Source of the DNA: Amycolatopsis sp. CA-126428
Lineage (GTDB): Bacteria > Actinomycetota > Actinomycetes > Mycobacteriales > Pseudonocardiaceae
Reading direction: 5' to 3'
NCBI RefSeq assembly: GCF_002904335.1
Contig: NZ_PPHF01000019.1
Coordinates: 62,001-126,000 of the forward strand
Length of the DNA: 64,000 nt
How positions within the stretch are numbered: position 1 is the first letter of the stretch; each line of letters opens with the position of its first letter. The notes beneath the pieces are model-generated. The model was not told the DNA's origin. It did no database searches and worked only from the letters and a program-made list of their open reading frames with translations. Positions 54,147-62,020 of the stretch are shown here, in pieces. The position numbers and the translations under genes are program-made.

Positions 54147-54926
54147 GTGACCGACCTCGCGTTCCCGCCCGCGCCGCCCGAACTGCCGAAGCCGCGCCGG
54201 ATCTCGCCCGCCCTCGTGGTGGGCATCGTCGTCGCCCTGCTGGGCCTCGGGGTGACGGTGGCCGGGGTGGGCACGGGATTCTTGAGCTACCGGGCCTACC
54301 GGGTTCCGGGTCCGGCGATGAGCCCGGCGCTCAAGCCCGGCGGCGAGGCCGTGGTGCGCGCCCGCGGCGGCGAAGAGGTCCACCGCGGGGACGTGGTCAT
54401 GTTCGACCGTGGTGCGTTCGCCCACCCGGACAGTTCCGGGTCGAGTGTCTTCCGGGTCGTCGCGGTCGCCGGGGACGTCGTCGCCTGCTGCACCGAGGGG
54501 CGGCTGTCGGTGGACGGCCGGCCGATCACCGAGACCTACCTCAGCCAGGACGAGTACGCGCACGACGCGGCGGCCGCCCTGCCGTACCTCGTGCGCATGC
54601 ACGAAGGCCAGGTGTTCCTGCTCGGGGACGAGCGGGGCAGAGCCCGCGATTCGCGCTTCCTCGGCGTCGTGCCGCTTTCCGCGGTCACCGGGTTCGTGGT
54701 CGGCACCGGCAGTGCCTTCCGCCCGGCGCCACTGCCGCGCACCACCGCCTTCACCGACGCGGGCCTGCCGGGTGCGCCGTTCGAAGACCGGGTGTACCCC
54801 GCGCTGCGCTGGTGGTTGCTCGGCGGCGCCGTCCTGTTCTTCGCCGGCTTCATCGGGCTGATCGTGACGCTCGTCCGGAGCGCCGGAAGACGACGAAGAG
54901 CAGCCGCAGGCCCACCAGGGCACTGA
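54147..54926 (+). CDS. Signal peptidase I-like protein lacking the catalytic Ser and Lys
   Basis: A 259-residue S26-fold protein: N-terminal hydrophobic segment (about 21-46), the substrate-site region YRVPGPAMSPALKPGGEAVVRARG, quoted in part, RGDVVMFDR, SVFRVVAVAGDVV, VDGRPITETYL, VFLLGDERGRARDSRFLGVVP and a second C-terminal hydrophobic helix (about 226-248). Aligned by eye with the family motif P-S-G-S-M-x-P-T-L, the nucleophile Ser is Ala57 (AMSPAL), and the general base Lys in K-R-V is Phe102 (FRV). The DSR box is intact. So the fold is kept but catalysis is doubtful. GTG 54147. Overlaps the convergent AarF-like gene by 77 bp. Confidence 0.75.
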   Translation: MTDLAFPPAPPELPKPRRISPALVVGIVVALLGLGVTVAGVGTGFLSYRAYRVPGPAMSPALKPGGEAVVRARGGEEVHRGDVVMFDRGAFAHPDSSGSSVFRVVAVAGDVVACCTEGRLSVDGRPITETYLSQDEYAHDAAAALPYLVRMHEGQVFLLGDERGRARDSRFLGVVPLSAVTGFVVGTGSAFRPAPLPRTTAFTDAGLPGAPFEDRVYPALRWWLLGGAVLFFAGFIGLIVTLVRSAGRRRRAAAGPPGH

Positions 54927-56796
54927 TCACCAGCAGGTTGTAGCCGAACACCTGGTGCAGCGTCAGGTCCGCGGCGATGCGCGGCCCGCCCGAACCGGTC
55001 AGCAGGAACACCGCCATCAGCCCGGTGGCCGCGCCGACGAAGGCCAGCAGGGCTTCGTGGACCAGGCCGGTGACGACGTCGCGGTCGCGTTCGTCGGAGA
55101 ACAACCGGACGTTCACCGACAGCCGGCCCTCCTCCAATGCCGCGCCGATGCGGTCGATGCGGCGGGGGATGCGGCGCAGCACCGGCAGCAGCGCGGTCAG
55201 TTCGCCGACCGCCGTGCGGCCGAGCGAGCCTGGCCGCAGCCCGGCGCCGGCCTGCTCGACGGCGAACGCGCGGGACTCGGCGACGACGTCGAAGCCGGGG
55301 TCCAGCGCGGCCAGCGTGCCCTCGACCGTGGCCAGCGCGCGGAACACCGCGGCCACCGGCGGCGGCACGCTGAGCCGGAAGTCCGCCACCACGCGGAACA
55401 GGCCGGTGAAGAGGTCGAGGTCCGGCGTGCGGCCGGGGCCGAAGTGCCGGGCCACCAGGGCGCCGAGGGCGCGTTCGAGGCGCTGTTCGTCGATTTCGCC
55501 GGTGCGGTCGACGATTTCGAGGAGCCCGTCGCGCAGGCCCGCCGGGTCGCCGCGGTCCAGGGCGAGCAGGAGGTTCTGCAGGCCGCCGCGCAGCCCGCTG
55601 TCGAGCCGGCCGACCGAGCCGAAGTCGAGCAGGCCGAGGCGGCCGTCACTCAGCAGCATGAGGTTGCCCGGGTGGGGGTCGGCGTGGAAGACGCCGCCGA
55701 TCATCACCTGGTCGAGCAGGCAGCGCAGGAGCGAGCGCGCCAGCCGCTTGCGCTCGGCCGCGGGCAGCGTGTCCTTCGCCGTGGTGAGCGGCCGGCCGGT
55801 CAGCCGGGACATGACCAGGACGCGGTCGGTGGAGAGTCCCTTGTGGACCTTCGGCAGTCCGACGTCCGGGGAGCCGGTGGCGGCGATGGCGCTGATGTTG
55901 CGGGCTTCGATGGTGAAGTCGAGCTCCTCGGCCAGCGCGGCGGCGAACCCGTCGGCCAGTTCGGCGACGCCGAGCGACCGCGCCCAGTCCGCGCGGTCCT
56001 CCAGGGCGGCGGCGACGCGCCGGACGATGGCGATGTCGCGTTCGGCCTGCTCCCGCACCCCCGGCCGCTGCACCTTGACCACGACGTCATCGCCGCTGTG
56101 CAGCTTCGCGCGGTAGACCTGCGCGACCGACGCGGCGGCCAGCGGTTCGGGGTCGAACTCGGCGAAGACGTCGTCGGGGGAGCCGCCGAGTTCGTCGGCC
56201 AGCAGGGCCCACACGGCGTCGGCGCGGGCGGGCGCGACCTGGTCCTGGAGCCGGGCGAGCTCGTCGGCGAACACCGGGGGCAGCAGGTCCGCGCGGGTGG
56301 AGAGCAGCTGGCCGAGCTTCACGAACGTCACCCCGCCCTCCTCCAGCGCGCGGCGCAGGGACCGCGCGAGCTTGGCGTGCCGCCCCCGCGCGAGGCCGGG
56401 TTCGCGCCGGCCGGTGAGGTAGCGGCCGAGGCCGTGCTTGACCGCGATCCGGCTGATCTGCGCGTACCGGCGGGCGCGGGAAAACCGGCCCCGCAGCCGG
56501 CCGAGCCCGGCGCCGTGCGGCAGCGCCATCTCCACGACGAACAGGAAGATCAGGGTCGCGAGGAAAGCGCTGCCCGCCAACGGGATCAGCAGGCCGATCG
56601 CCGCACCGCCGTGGCGCAGCAGCGAACCGGGGAACGCCTGCGCGATGCCGCCGGCGACGAGCCACCCGAACGCGGCGGCGCACAGGGCGCGCACGGCACC
56701 GATCCGGACGCCGAGCACGCGCCGGGCCGCGGCGACGAGCGGCCACAGCAGCAGCACGTACAGGGGGAGGGTCAGCAGGCCCAGCAGGATGTCCAT
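54850..56796 (-). CDS. AarF/UbiB (ABC1) family atypical kinase
   Basis: A 648-residue membrane-associated kinase-like protein. The N-terminal 100 residues hold three hydrophobic segments, followed by the ABC1 core: GGVTFVKLGQLLSTRADLLPP (the K-x-G-Q motif), LAAASVAQVYRAKLHSG (Ala-rich loop), DVVVKVQRPGVREQAERDI (in part, catalytic Lys), VFHADPHPGNLMLLSDGRLGLLDFGSVG (in part HADPHPGN and LLDFGSVG) and two hydrophobic segments at the end. UbiB relatives support quinone or isoprenoid lipid handling. ATG 56796. Its 3' end overlaps the signal-peptidase-like gene by 77 bp. Confidence 0.9.
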   Translation of the reverse strand: MDILLGLLTLPLYVLLLWPLVAAARRVLGVRIGAVRALCAAAFGWLVAGGIAQAFPGSLLRHGGAAIGLLIPLAGSAFLATLIFLFVVEMALPHGAGLGRLRGRFSRARRYAQISRIAVKHGLGRYLTGRREPGLARGRHAKLARSLRRALEEGGVTFVKLGQLLSTRADLLPPVFADELARLQDQVAPARADAVWALLADELGGSPDDVFAEFDPEPLAAASVAQVYRAKLHSGDDVVVKVQRPGVREQAERDIAIVRRVAAALEDRADWARSLGVAELADGFAAALAEELDFTIEARNISAIAATGSPDVGLPKVHKGLSTDRVLVMSRLTGRPLTTAKDTLPAAERKRLARSLLRCLLDQVMIGGVFHADPHPGNLMLLSDGRLGLLDFGSVGRLDSGLRGGLQNLLLALDRGDPAGLRDGLLEIVDRTGEIDEQRLERALGALVARHFGPGRTPDLDLFTGLFRVVADFRLSVPPPVAAVFRALATVEGTLAALDPGFDVVAESRAFAVEQAGAGLRPGSLGRTAVGELTALLPVLRRIPRRIDRIGAALEEGRLSVNVRLFSDERDRDVVTGLVHEALLAFVGAATGLMAVFLLTGSGGPRIAADLTLHQVFGYNLLVISALVGLRLLFVVFRRSGRASRSAR

Positions 56797-56979
56797 CGGT
56801 TCCCTTTCGCCGGGACCGAGCAGACCACGGCGGCCCCCACCGGCGGCTCACGCGGCGGCGGGAGGGGTCTCCCTCCCGTGGGGGAACGACTTTCGGCCGT
56901 GGCCCCGGCGATGGTTGCCTTCTAACCTGATCGCGCGAACCACGGTGAAGTGCTTCCTGAACCGGACGAAGGAGTCTCA

Positions 56980-57522
56980 ATGAACGGACGCGTGATCGGC
57001 CGCGTCGTGGCGTTGGCCACGGCCGTCGCGGCCCCGCTCGGCCTGGGCCTGGCCACCGCCCCGGCCGCCTCGGCGGCCGCGGTCACGACGCTGTACTACA
57101 GCTCGTCGGGTGCCCCGGACTACCTCGCCCAGATCGACCAGGGCGCGGCCAACTGGAACGCCGCCGTCACCGACGTGAAGCTGGTCAAGCGGAACACGAG
57201 CGCCACGATCGTGTTCCACGAGATCCACAGCGGCGGCTCGTACACGAACACCAACGGCCACGGCCGCGGTCAGATCTACCTGGACACGAGCCAGGTGGCG
57301 GAGGGCTTCGACCCGACCCGCATCGCGGCGCACGAGCTGGGGCACAACCTGGGCTTGCCGGACCACTACAGCGGCCCGTGCACGGAGCTGATGTCGGGCC
57401 ACGGCCCGGGCACGGCGTGCAAGAACGCCAAACCGTCGGCGGCCGAGGCGGCGAAGGTGCAGTCGTTGTGGGTGAACGGGCTGGTGGCCGCGGCGGTCGA
57501 AACCCGCGCGGTCGCTTACTGA
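56980..57522 (+). CDS. Secreted snapalysin-like zinc metalloprotease (M7)
   Basis: A 180-residue secreted protease. Signal peptide about 1-33 (Arg-rich start, hydrophobic core, ASAAA). The mature part begins VTTLYYSSSGAPDYLAQIDQGAANWNAAV (in part), and the metzincin-like motif AAHELGHNLGLPDHYSG gives His118, Glu119, His122 and Asp128 as the zinc and catalytic residues, followed by CTELMSGHGPGTAC with a likely disulfide. Matches Streptomyces small neutral protease (snapalysin) in size and motif. ATG 56980 with GAAGGAG 5 nt upstream. Preceded by 183 bp without a gene. Confidence 0.92.
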   Translation: MNGRVIGRVVALATAVAAPLGLGLATAPAASAAAVTTLYYSSSGAPDYLAQIDQGAANWNAAVTDVKLVKRNTSATIVFHEIHSGGSYTNTNGHGRGQIYLDTSQVAEGFDPTRIAAHELGHNLGLPDHYSGPCTELMSGHGPGTACKNAKPSAAEAAKVQSLWVNGLVAAAVETRAVAY

Positions 57523-58433
57523 GCCGGTTCGTGGTGGCCTCCGGTGCGCCGGAGGCCACCGCTGTTCTTGCGGTGCAGGCCCACGGTGACGCCGGCGATG
57601 ACGACCGCGCCGCCGAGCACCTGGGTGATCGTGAGCGTCTCGCCGGCCAGCACGACCGCCCAGACCAGGCCCGCCACCGGCACGACGTTGAGCAAGTTCA
57701 CCGCGACACTCGGTTCGAGGCCCCGGAGCCCGTGGTTGTACAGCAGGAACGCCGCCACCGAGCACAAGCCGGCCAGGAACCCGATCCGCAGCACATTTCC
57801 CCCGCTGGGCACACTCCACCGGTCCATTTCGGACAGTGACAGCAGCACGAACCCGCCCGCTCCCGCGAGGGTCTGGTAGTACGTCACCACGATCGGCGAA
57901 GCGCCGGAGCCGTCCCGCCGGGCCAGGATGTTGTACGCCGCCCAGACCACGCCGCCCGCGATGAGGAACAGGTCGCCCCACAGTGAATGGGAGCCGCCCG
58001 GCTGACCCTGGACCACCAGCCACACGCCCGCGACCGCCACCAGCATGCCCGTCAGCCGGGCGTGGGAGAAGGCCGCGCGGCCGGACAGGACCAGCGTCAA
58101 GATCGGGTACGCAGCGACGATCAGCGTCGCGTCGGACGCCGTCGCCAGGTCGACGCCGACGTTCTCCAGCGCGAAGTACGCCGTGATCCCCAGCAGGCCC
58201 GCGGCGCCGATGGCCAGCCGCTGCCGCGGGGAGGGCAGCCGGCAGCGGTCGGGGCCCGTGTGCACCGCCACGCCCAGGACCGCCGCCGCCGGCGCGAACC
58301 GCAGCGCGCCCAGCGTCATCGGCGGGATCTCCGCCAGCGCCACCTTGGTGACCGCGAACGAACTGCTCCAGATCAGCGCCGCGCCCAGGACGGCGGACAC
58401 GGACGAACCCACGCGAGGCGAATCGGTGATCAT
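57516..58433 (-). CDS. EamA/DMT family transporter
   Basis: A 305-residue exporter with ten hydrophobic helices in two EamA repeats. Marks: LGAALIWSSSFAVTKVALAEIPPMTLGALRFAPA (in part ALIWSSSFAVTKVAL), a second-repeat AGGVVWAAYNILARRDG, and SVAVNLLNVVPVAGLVWAVVLAGETLT (in part NLLNVVPVAGLVWAV). It probably exports amino acids or other metabolites. ATG 58433 lies 7 nt after a TACCGT box (coding strand), so leaderless. Diverges from an Lrp-type regulator with a shared dyad. Its 3' end overlaps the protease gene by 7 bp and contains that gene's terminator hairpin. Confidence 0.9.
   Translation of the reverse strand: MITDSPRVGSSVSAVLGAALIWSSSFAVTKVALAEIPPMTLGALRFAPAAAVLGVAVHTGPDRCRLPSPRQRLAIGAAGLLGITAYFALENVGVDLATASDATLIVAAYPILTLVLSGRAAFSHARLTGMLVAVAGVWLVVQGQPGGSHSLWGDLFLIAGGVVWAAYNILARRDGSGASPIVVTYYQTLAGAGGFVLLSLSEMDRWSVPSGGNVLRIGFLAGLCSVAAFLLYNHGLRGLEPSVAVNLLNVVPVAGLVWAVVLAGETLTITQVLGGAVVIAGVTVGLHRKNSGGLRRTGGHHEPAQ
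57533..57560. terminator. Hairpin after the metalloprotease gene
   Basis: GGTGGCCTCCGG (57533-57544) pairs perfectly with CCGGAGGCCACC (57549-57560) around TGCG. It begins 11 bp after the protease stop but lies within the last codons of the convergent EamA gene. Confidence 0.75.
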
Positions 58434-58481
58434 GGCGCCGACGGTAAACAACAGCCAGCACCACTACGACGAACGCCGTGT

Positions 58482-58513
58482 TAGATTCGGCGGCACCGCA
58501 AAAATGCCGAATC
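58482..58513. promoter_or_regulatory. Dyad operator and -10 box upstream of the Lrp gene
   Basis: GATTCGGC (58484-58491) is repeated in inverted form as GCCGAATC (58506-58513) with 14 bp between. The left arm overlaps a TAGATT box (58482-58487) pointing to the Lrp-type gene. Position between the exporter and regulator genes fits an Lrp/AsnC operator controlling both. Confidence 0.55.
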
Positions 58514-58543
58514 GCACGATGAGAAACCGAGAGCAAGAGCCCG

Positions 58544-59008
58544 ATGGACGAACTTGACACGGCCCTGCTGACCCTCCTCCAGGAGGACGCCAAGCAGACC
58601 AACAAGGAACTCGCCCGCCGCCTGCACATCGCGCAGTCCACCAGCCTGGAACGGGTGCGGGACCTCACCCGGCGCGGGATCGTGCGCGGGCACACCGTCG
58701 ACGTCGACCTGAAGAAGATCGGCCGGCCCGTGCAGGCGATGGTCGCCGTGCGGCTGCGGCCGCCCGACCGGGCCGTGATCGAGTCCTTCCGCGCCTTCGT
58801 GACCGGCCTGCCCGAGGTGCTCTCGGTGTTCGTCATGTCCGGCAGCGACGACTTCCTGCTGCACATCGCGGTCGCCGACAACGACCAGCTGAGCGGGTTC
58901 GTCCTCGACCGGCTGACCCAGCGCCGGGAGATCGTCGACGTCCGGACCTCCGTCATCTTCAACCACTTCCGCCGCACCGTGGTGACGCCGTCCGACGGCG
59001 AGGGGTGA
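58544..59008 (+). CDS. Lrp/AsnC family transcriptional regulator
   Basis: A 154-residue regulator. N-terminal helix-turn-helix: MDELDTALLTLLQEDAKQTNKELARRL (in part), HIAQSTSLERVRDLTRRGIVRGHTV (in part), followed by the RAM ligand-binding domain: VQAMVAVRLRPPDR, GLPEVLSVFVMSGSDDFLLHIAVADNDQLSGFV (in part VFVMSGSDDFLLHIAV) and REIVDVRTSVIF. Likely senses an amino acid and activates the divergent EamA exporter, a common pairing. ATG 58544. Confidence 0.93.
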   Translation: MDELDTALLTLLQEDAKQTNKELARRLHIAQSTSLERVRDLTRRGIVRGHTVDVDLKKIGRPVQAMVAVRLRPPDRAVIESFRAFVTGLPEVLSVFVMSGSDDFLLHIAVADNDQLSGFVLDRLTQRREIVDVRTSVIFNHFRRTVVTPSDGEG

Positions 59009-59065
59009 GGCGGTCCCACCGCGAGAGGGAGGCGCGCCCGGGTGCCGGGCTGCGAAGATCGGGCG

Positions 59066-60292
59066 GTGCGCACCTTCGGGCCCCTGACGAGCAAGGCGAC
59101 CTACCGCCGCTGGGTCTACCTCGTCCTCGGCGGCGCCATCAGCGTGCCCTACATGTTGTTCGCCGCGGTCGCCGTGCCGTCGCTGCTGCCGTTCGTCACC
59201 ACGCCGGACCGGGCCATTCTCGTCGGTGGCCTGCTCACCCTGGCCATCCTGGCCGGGACGGCGTTCCTGCCCGCCGTCCACGTCCTCGAGACGACCGCGA
59301 TCCGGGAGCTGCTCGACGACCCGGTACCGGACGCGCCCGCGAAACCGCACACCCGCCAGGGGAGGCTGCACGCCGCGACGATGTTCGTCCTGCACGTCGT
59401 CGCCGGGTTGGTGGTCAGCTTCTTCAGCCTCCTCGCGCCCATCGCGATCGGCGTGTCGATCAGTGCCGTGTTCACCGGGTACCTCTTGCGGACCACCGAG
59501 GGCGACGACGTCACCGTGCCGAAGGGCTGGGCGTCGGTGTGGCTCCCGGTGGTCTTCGTGTTCGGCGTGGTGTTGCTGATCCACGCCGTCTGGGCGGTCG
59601 GTGGGCTGCTGCGCCGGGCCGCGACCGGGTTGCTCGGGGCCACCGCCGCCGACCGGATCGCCCTGCTGGAACGGCGGACCGAGCAGCTCGCCGAACGCAA
59701 CCGCCTGGCCAGGGAGCTGCACGACTCGGTCGGGCACGCGCTGAGCGTCGTCACCGTCCAGGCGGGCGCCGCCCGGCGGACGCTGCGCACCGACCCGGAC
59801 TTCACCGAGCGGGCGCTCGGCGCCATCGAGGAGTCCGCCCGCACCGCGCTCGACGACCTCGACCACGTCCTCGGCCTGCTGCGGGAGGAGGCGGCCGGCC
59901 GGACGCCGCTGCCGACGCTCGCCGCGCTGCCCGCCCTGCTCGAAACGACCCGGCTCGCCGGCACCGACGTCACCGCCGACCTCGGTGGCGACCTGGCCGC
60001 CGTGCCGCCCGTGGTGTCCCGCGAGGTGTACCGGATCCTGCAGGAATGCCTGACCAACGCGGTGCGCCACGCCGGTAGGGTCCCGGTGACGGTGGTCGTC
60101 GGTGTCGCGGCGCACGAGCTCCGCGCGCGGGTCGCCAACCCGCTGGGCAGCGGCCCGCGCCGGGCCGGGGGCGGCCGGGGCCTGCGCGGGATGGCCGAGC
60201 GGGTGGCGGTGCTCGGCGGTGAGCTGTCGGCCGGGCCGGCGGACGGGCAGTGGGAGGTCGTGGTGCGGGTGCCGTGGGGGAGCGGGCGATGA
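59066..60292 (+). CDS. Two-component sensor histidine kinase (HisKA_3 class)
   Basis: A 408-residue membrane kinase. Four hydrophobic segments in the first 200 residues, a linker coil, then the phospho-acceptor helix AERNRLARELHDSVGHALSVVTVQAG (in part RLARELHDSVGHALSVV) and an HATPase domain with LTNAVRHAGRVPVTVVVG and RGLRGMAERVAVLGGELSAG. GTG 59066 follows GAAGAT by 6 nt; a GTG at 59042 would add eight residues. Overlaps its response regulator gene by 4 bp (ATGA). Confidence 0.92.
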   Translation: MRTFGPLTSKATYRRWVYLVLGGAISVPYMLFAAVAVPSLLPFVTTPDRAILVGGLLTLAILAGTAFLPAVHVLETTAIRELLDDPVPDAPAKPHTRQGRLHAATMFVLHVVAGLVVSFFSLLAPIAIGVSISAVFTGYLLRTTEGDDVTVPKGWASVWLPVVFVFGVVLLIHAVWAVGGLLRRAATGLLGATAADRIALLERRTEQLAERNRLARELHDSVGHALSVVTVQAGAARRTLRTDPDFTERALGAIEESARTALDDLDHVLGLLREEAAGRTPLPTLAALPALLETTRLAGTDVTADLGGDLAAVPPVVSREVYRILQECLTNAVRHAGRVPVTVVVGVAAHELRARVANPLGSGPRRAGGGRGLRGMAERVAVLGGELSAGPADGQWEVVVRVPWGSGR

Positions 60293-60942
60293 GCGTGCGG
60301 GTGCTGCTGGTCGACGACGAGCCGCTGATCCGGGCCGGGCTCCGGGCGATCATCGACAGCGAGGACGGCCTGAGCGTGGCCGGCGAGGCCGCCGACGGCG
60401 CCGAGGTGCCCGGGCTGGTGGCCCGGCTGTGCCCCGACGTCGTGCTGATGGACGTGCGGATGCCCGCGGTGGACGGCATCCGCGCCACCACCCACCTGAT
60501 GTCCACTGTGGACGAGCCGCCGAAGGTGATCGTGGTGACCACCTTCGAAAACGACGACTACGTCTACGACGCCCTCCTCGCGGGAGCCAGCGGCTTCCTG
60601 CTCAAGCGCGCCCGGCCGGAGGAGATCGTCGCGGCGATCCGGACCGTCGTGGCCGGTGAATCGCTGCTGTTCCCGGCGGCGATCCGCCGGCTGGCCGCCC
60701 AGCGCGCCCCCGGCCCGGCCGGTGACGGCCTGGCCTCGGCCGGGCTGACCGAACGCGAGCGCGAAGTGCTGCGGCTGGTCGCCGCCGGACTGTCCAATGT
60801 GGAGATCGCGGGCGAGCTGTACGTGGGGGTGCAGACGGTGAAGACCCACGTGGGCAACGTACTGGCGAAGCTCGGCGCGCGGGATCGCACCCAGGCGGTG
60901 ATCCGGGCGTACGACTCGGGCTTCGTGACGCCGTCGCGCTGA
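60289..60942 (+). CDS. NarL/LuxR-type response regulator
   Basis: A 217-residue regulator paired with the kinase just upstream (ATGA overlap). Receiver domain: VLLVDDEPLIRAGLRAII, phospho-acceptor Asp in DVVLMDVRMPAVDGI, VVTTFENDDYVYDALLAGASGFLLKRA (in part, with the conserved Lys). Output domain: GLTEREREVLRLVAAGLSNVEIAGELYVGVQTVKTHVGNVLAKLGARDR (in part LTEREREVLRLVAAG and VKTHVGNVLAKLG), a LuxR helix-turn-helix. Target genes unknown. It could also serve the orphan kinase at 22535, but that is speculation. Confidence 0.95.
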   Translation: MSVRVLLVDDEPLIRAGLRAIIDSEDGLSVAGEAADGAEVPGLVARLCPDVVLMDVRMPAVDGIRATTHLMSTVDEPPKVIVVTTFENDDYVYDALLAGASGFLLKRARPEEIVAAIRTVVAGESLLFPAAIRRLAAQRAPGPAGDGLASAGLTEREREVLRLVAAGLSNVEIAGELYVGVQTVKTHVGNVLAKLGARDRTQAVIRAYDSGFVTPSR

Positions 60943-60961
60943 TTCGGGCAAGATGGGCCGC

Positions 60962-62020
60962 ATGACTGCCGCATACGACGACTTCGCCGAGGCGTACACG
61001 GCCGAGAACGAAAACAGCCTGATGAACGCCTATTACGAACGGCCCGCGACCTTGGCGCTCGTCGGCGACGCGACCGGACGGCGGATCCTCGACGCCGGCT
61101 GTGGCTCCGGCCCGCTGTTCGCGGCGCTGGGGGAGCAGGGCGCGGTCGTGACCGGGATCGACCAGAGCGCCGAAATGCTGGCGCACGCCCGGCGACGCCT
61201 CGGCGACGGCGCGGACCTGCGGGTCGCCGACCTGGCCGGCCCGCTGCCCTTCGCCGACGGCGAGTTCGACGACGTCGTGGCGTCCCTGGTGCTGCACTAC
61301 CTGCGGGACTGGGACCCGGTGCTCGCCGAGCTGCGGCGCGTCCTGAAGCCCGGCGGCCGGCTCATCGCGTCGGTCAACCACCCGATGATGGTCAACCTGA
61401 CGCACCGCCACGAGGGGCCCCGGCCCGACTACTTCGCGGCCTACACCTGGACCGACGAGTTCGAGCTCCACGGCGAGAAAGCCCGGATGACCTTCTGGAA
61501 CAAGCCGCTGCACGCGATGACCGACGCCTTCACCGCGGCGGGCTTCCGGATCGCCGTCGTCAGCGAACCGAGCTGCCCGCGGACCGCGCCGAGCGGGATC
61601 AGCCGTGCGCACTCGGCCTCGAGCGCGGCGAGGCGCTCATCACCGACGAGCCCGGTCCCGACCCGGACGTCGAGGTGCACGCGGTTCTTCACGACCTTGC
61701 CTTCCGGCACGCGCTGGAAGTACAGCCGCGGGCCCACGCCCGTGGGGTCGGTGCAGGCGAGGCCCGAGCTGTGCAGCTCGTACCCGAGCACCTCGCACCA
61801 GAACCGGGCGACGCGCTCGGGTTCCGCGCAGTCGAAGGTGACCTGGACCTGCCTGACCGACGTCATGCAGCCCACCCTAGGTGCGCGAGCAAGCGAATTC
61901 AGCCCAGGTCGTCGAGGAGCGCCTGGATCGCCGCCGCCATCGCGGCCGGGTCGCCGTCGCCCGGGCGCAGCACCAGGTCCGGCGACGCGGGGCGCTCGTA
62001 GGGGGCGTCGATGCCGGTGA
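60962..62020 (+). CDS. Class I SAM-dependent methyltransferase with a replaced C-terminus
   Basis: Residues 1 to about 203 are an ordinary methyltransferase: SAM motif [12 protein letters not shown] (43-53), [42 protein letters not shown] (in part) and [20 protein letters not shown]. It breaks off at [12 protein letters not shown], near base 61570. The frame then runs on for about 150 residues of Ser/Arg/Pro-rich sequence that is simply the antisense of the VOC gene and of cysNC, to a stop at 62020. About 35-40 native C-terminal residues are missing. ATG 60962 lies 7 nt after CAAGAT. The core may still bind SAM, but the gene looks damaged by deletion. Confidence 0.7.
   Translation: MTAAYDDFAEAYTAENENSLMNAYYERPATLALVGDATGRRILDAGCGSGPLFAALGEQGAVVTGIDQSAEMLAHARRRLGDGADLRVADLAGPLPFADGEFDDVVASLVLHYLRDWDPVLAELRRVLKPGGRLIASVNHPMMVNLTHRHEGPRPDYFAAYTWTDEFELHGEKARMTFWNKPLHAMTDAFTAAGFRIAVVSEPSCPRTAPSGISRAHSASSAARRSSPTSPVPTRTSRCTRFFTTLPSGTRWKYSRGPTPVGSVQARPELCSSYPSTSHQNRATRSGSAQSKVTWTCLTDVMQPTLGARASEFSPGRRGAPGSPPPSRPGRRRPGAAPGPATRGARRGRRCR
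61441..61866 (-). pseudogene. VOC/glyoxalase-fold gene truncated by a tail-to-tail deletion
   Basis: From ATG 61866 the first 97 or so residues are a normal VOC-fold protein ([30 protein letters not shown] in part, [28 protein letters not shown] in part, [21 protein letters not shown]). The usual last strands, with the metal-ligand Glu of an EGNEFCL-type segment, are absent. Instead the frame runs into the antisense of the methyltransferase gene ([16 protein letters not shown] and onwards) and stops at 61441. The junction near 61570-61580 is the same one that truncates the methyltransferase, so both tails were lost in one event. Confidence 0.65.
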
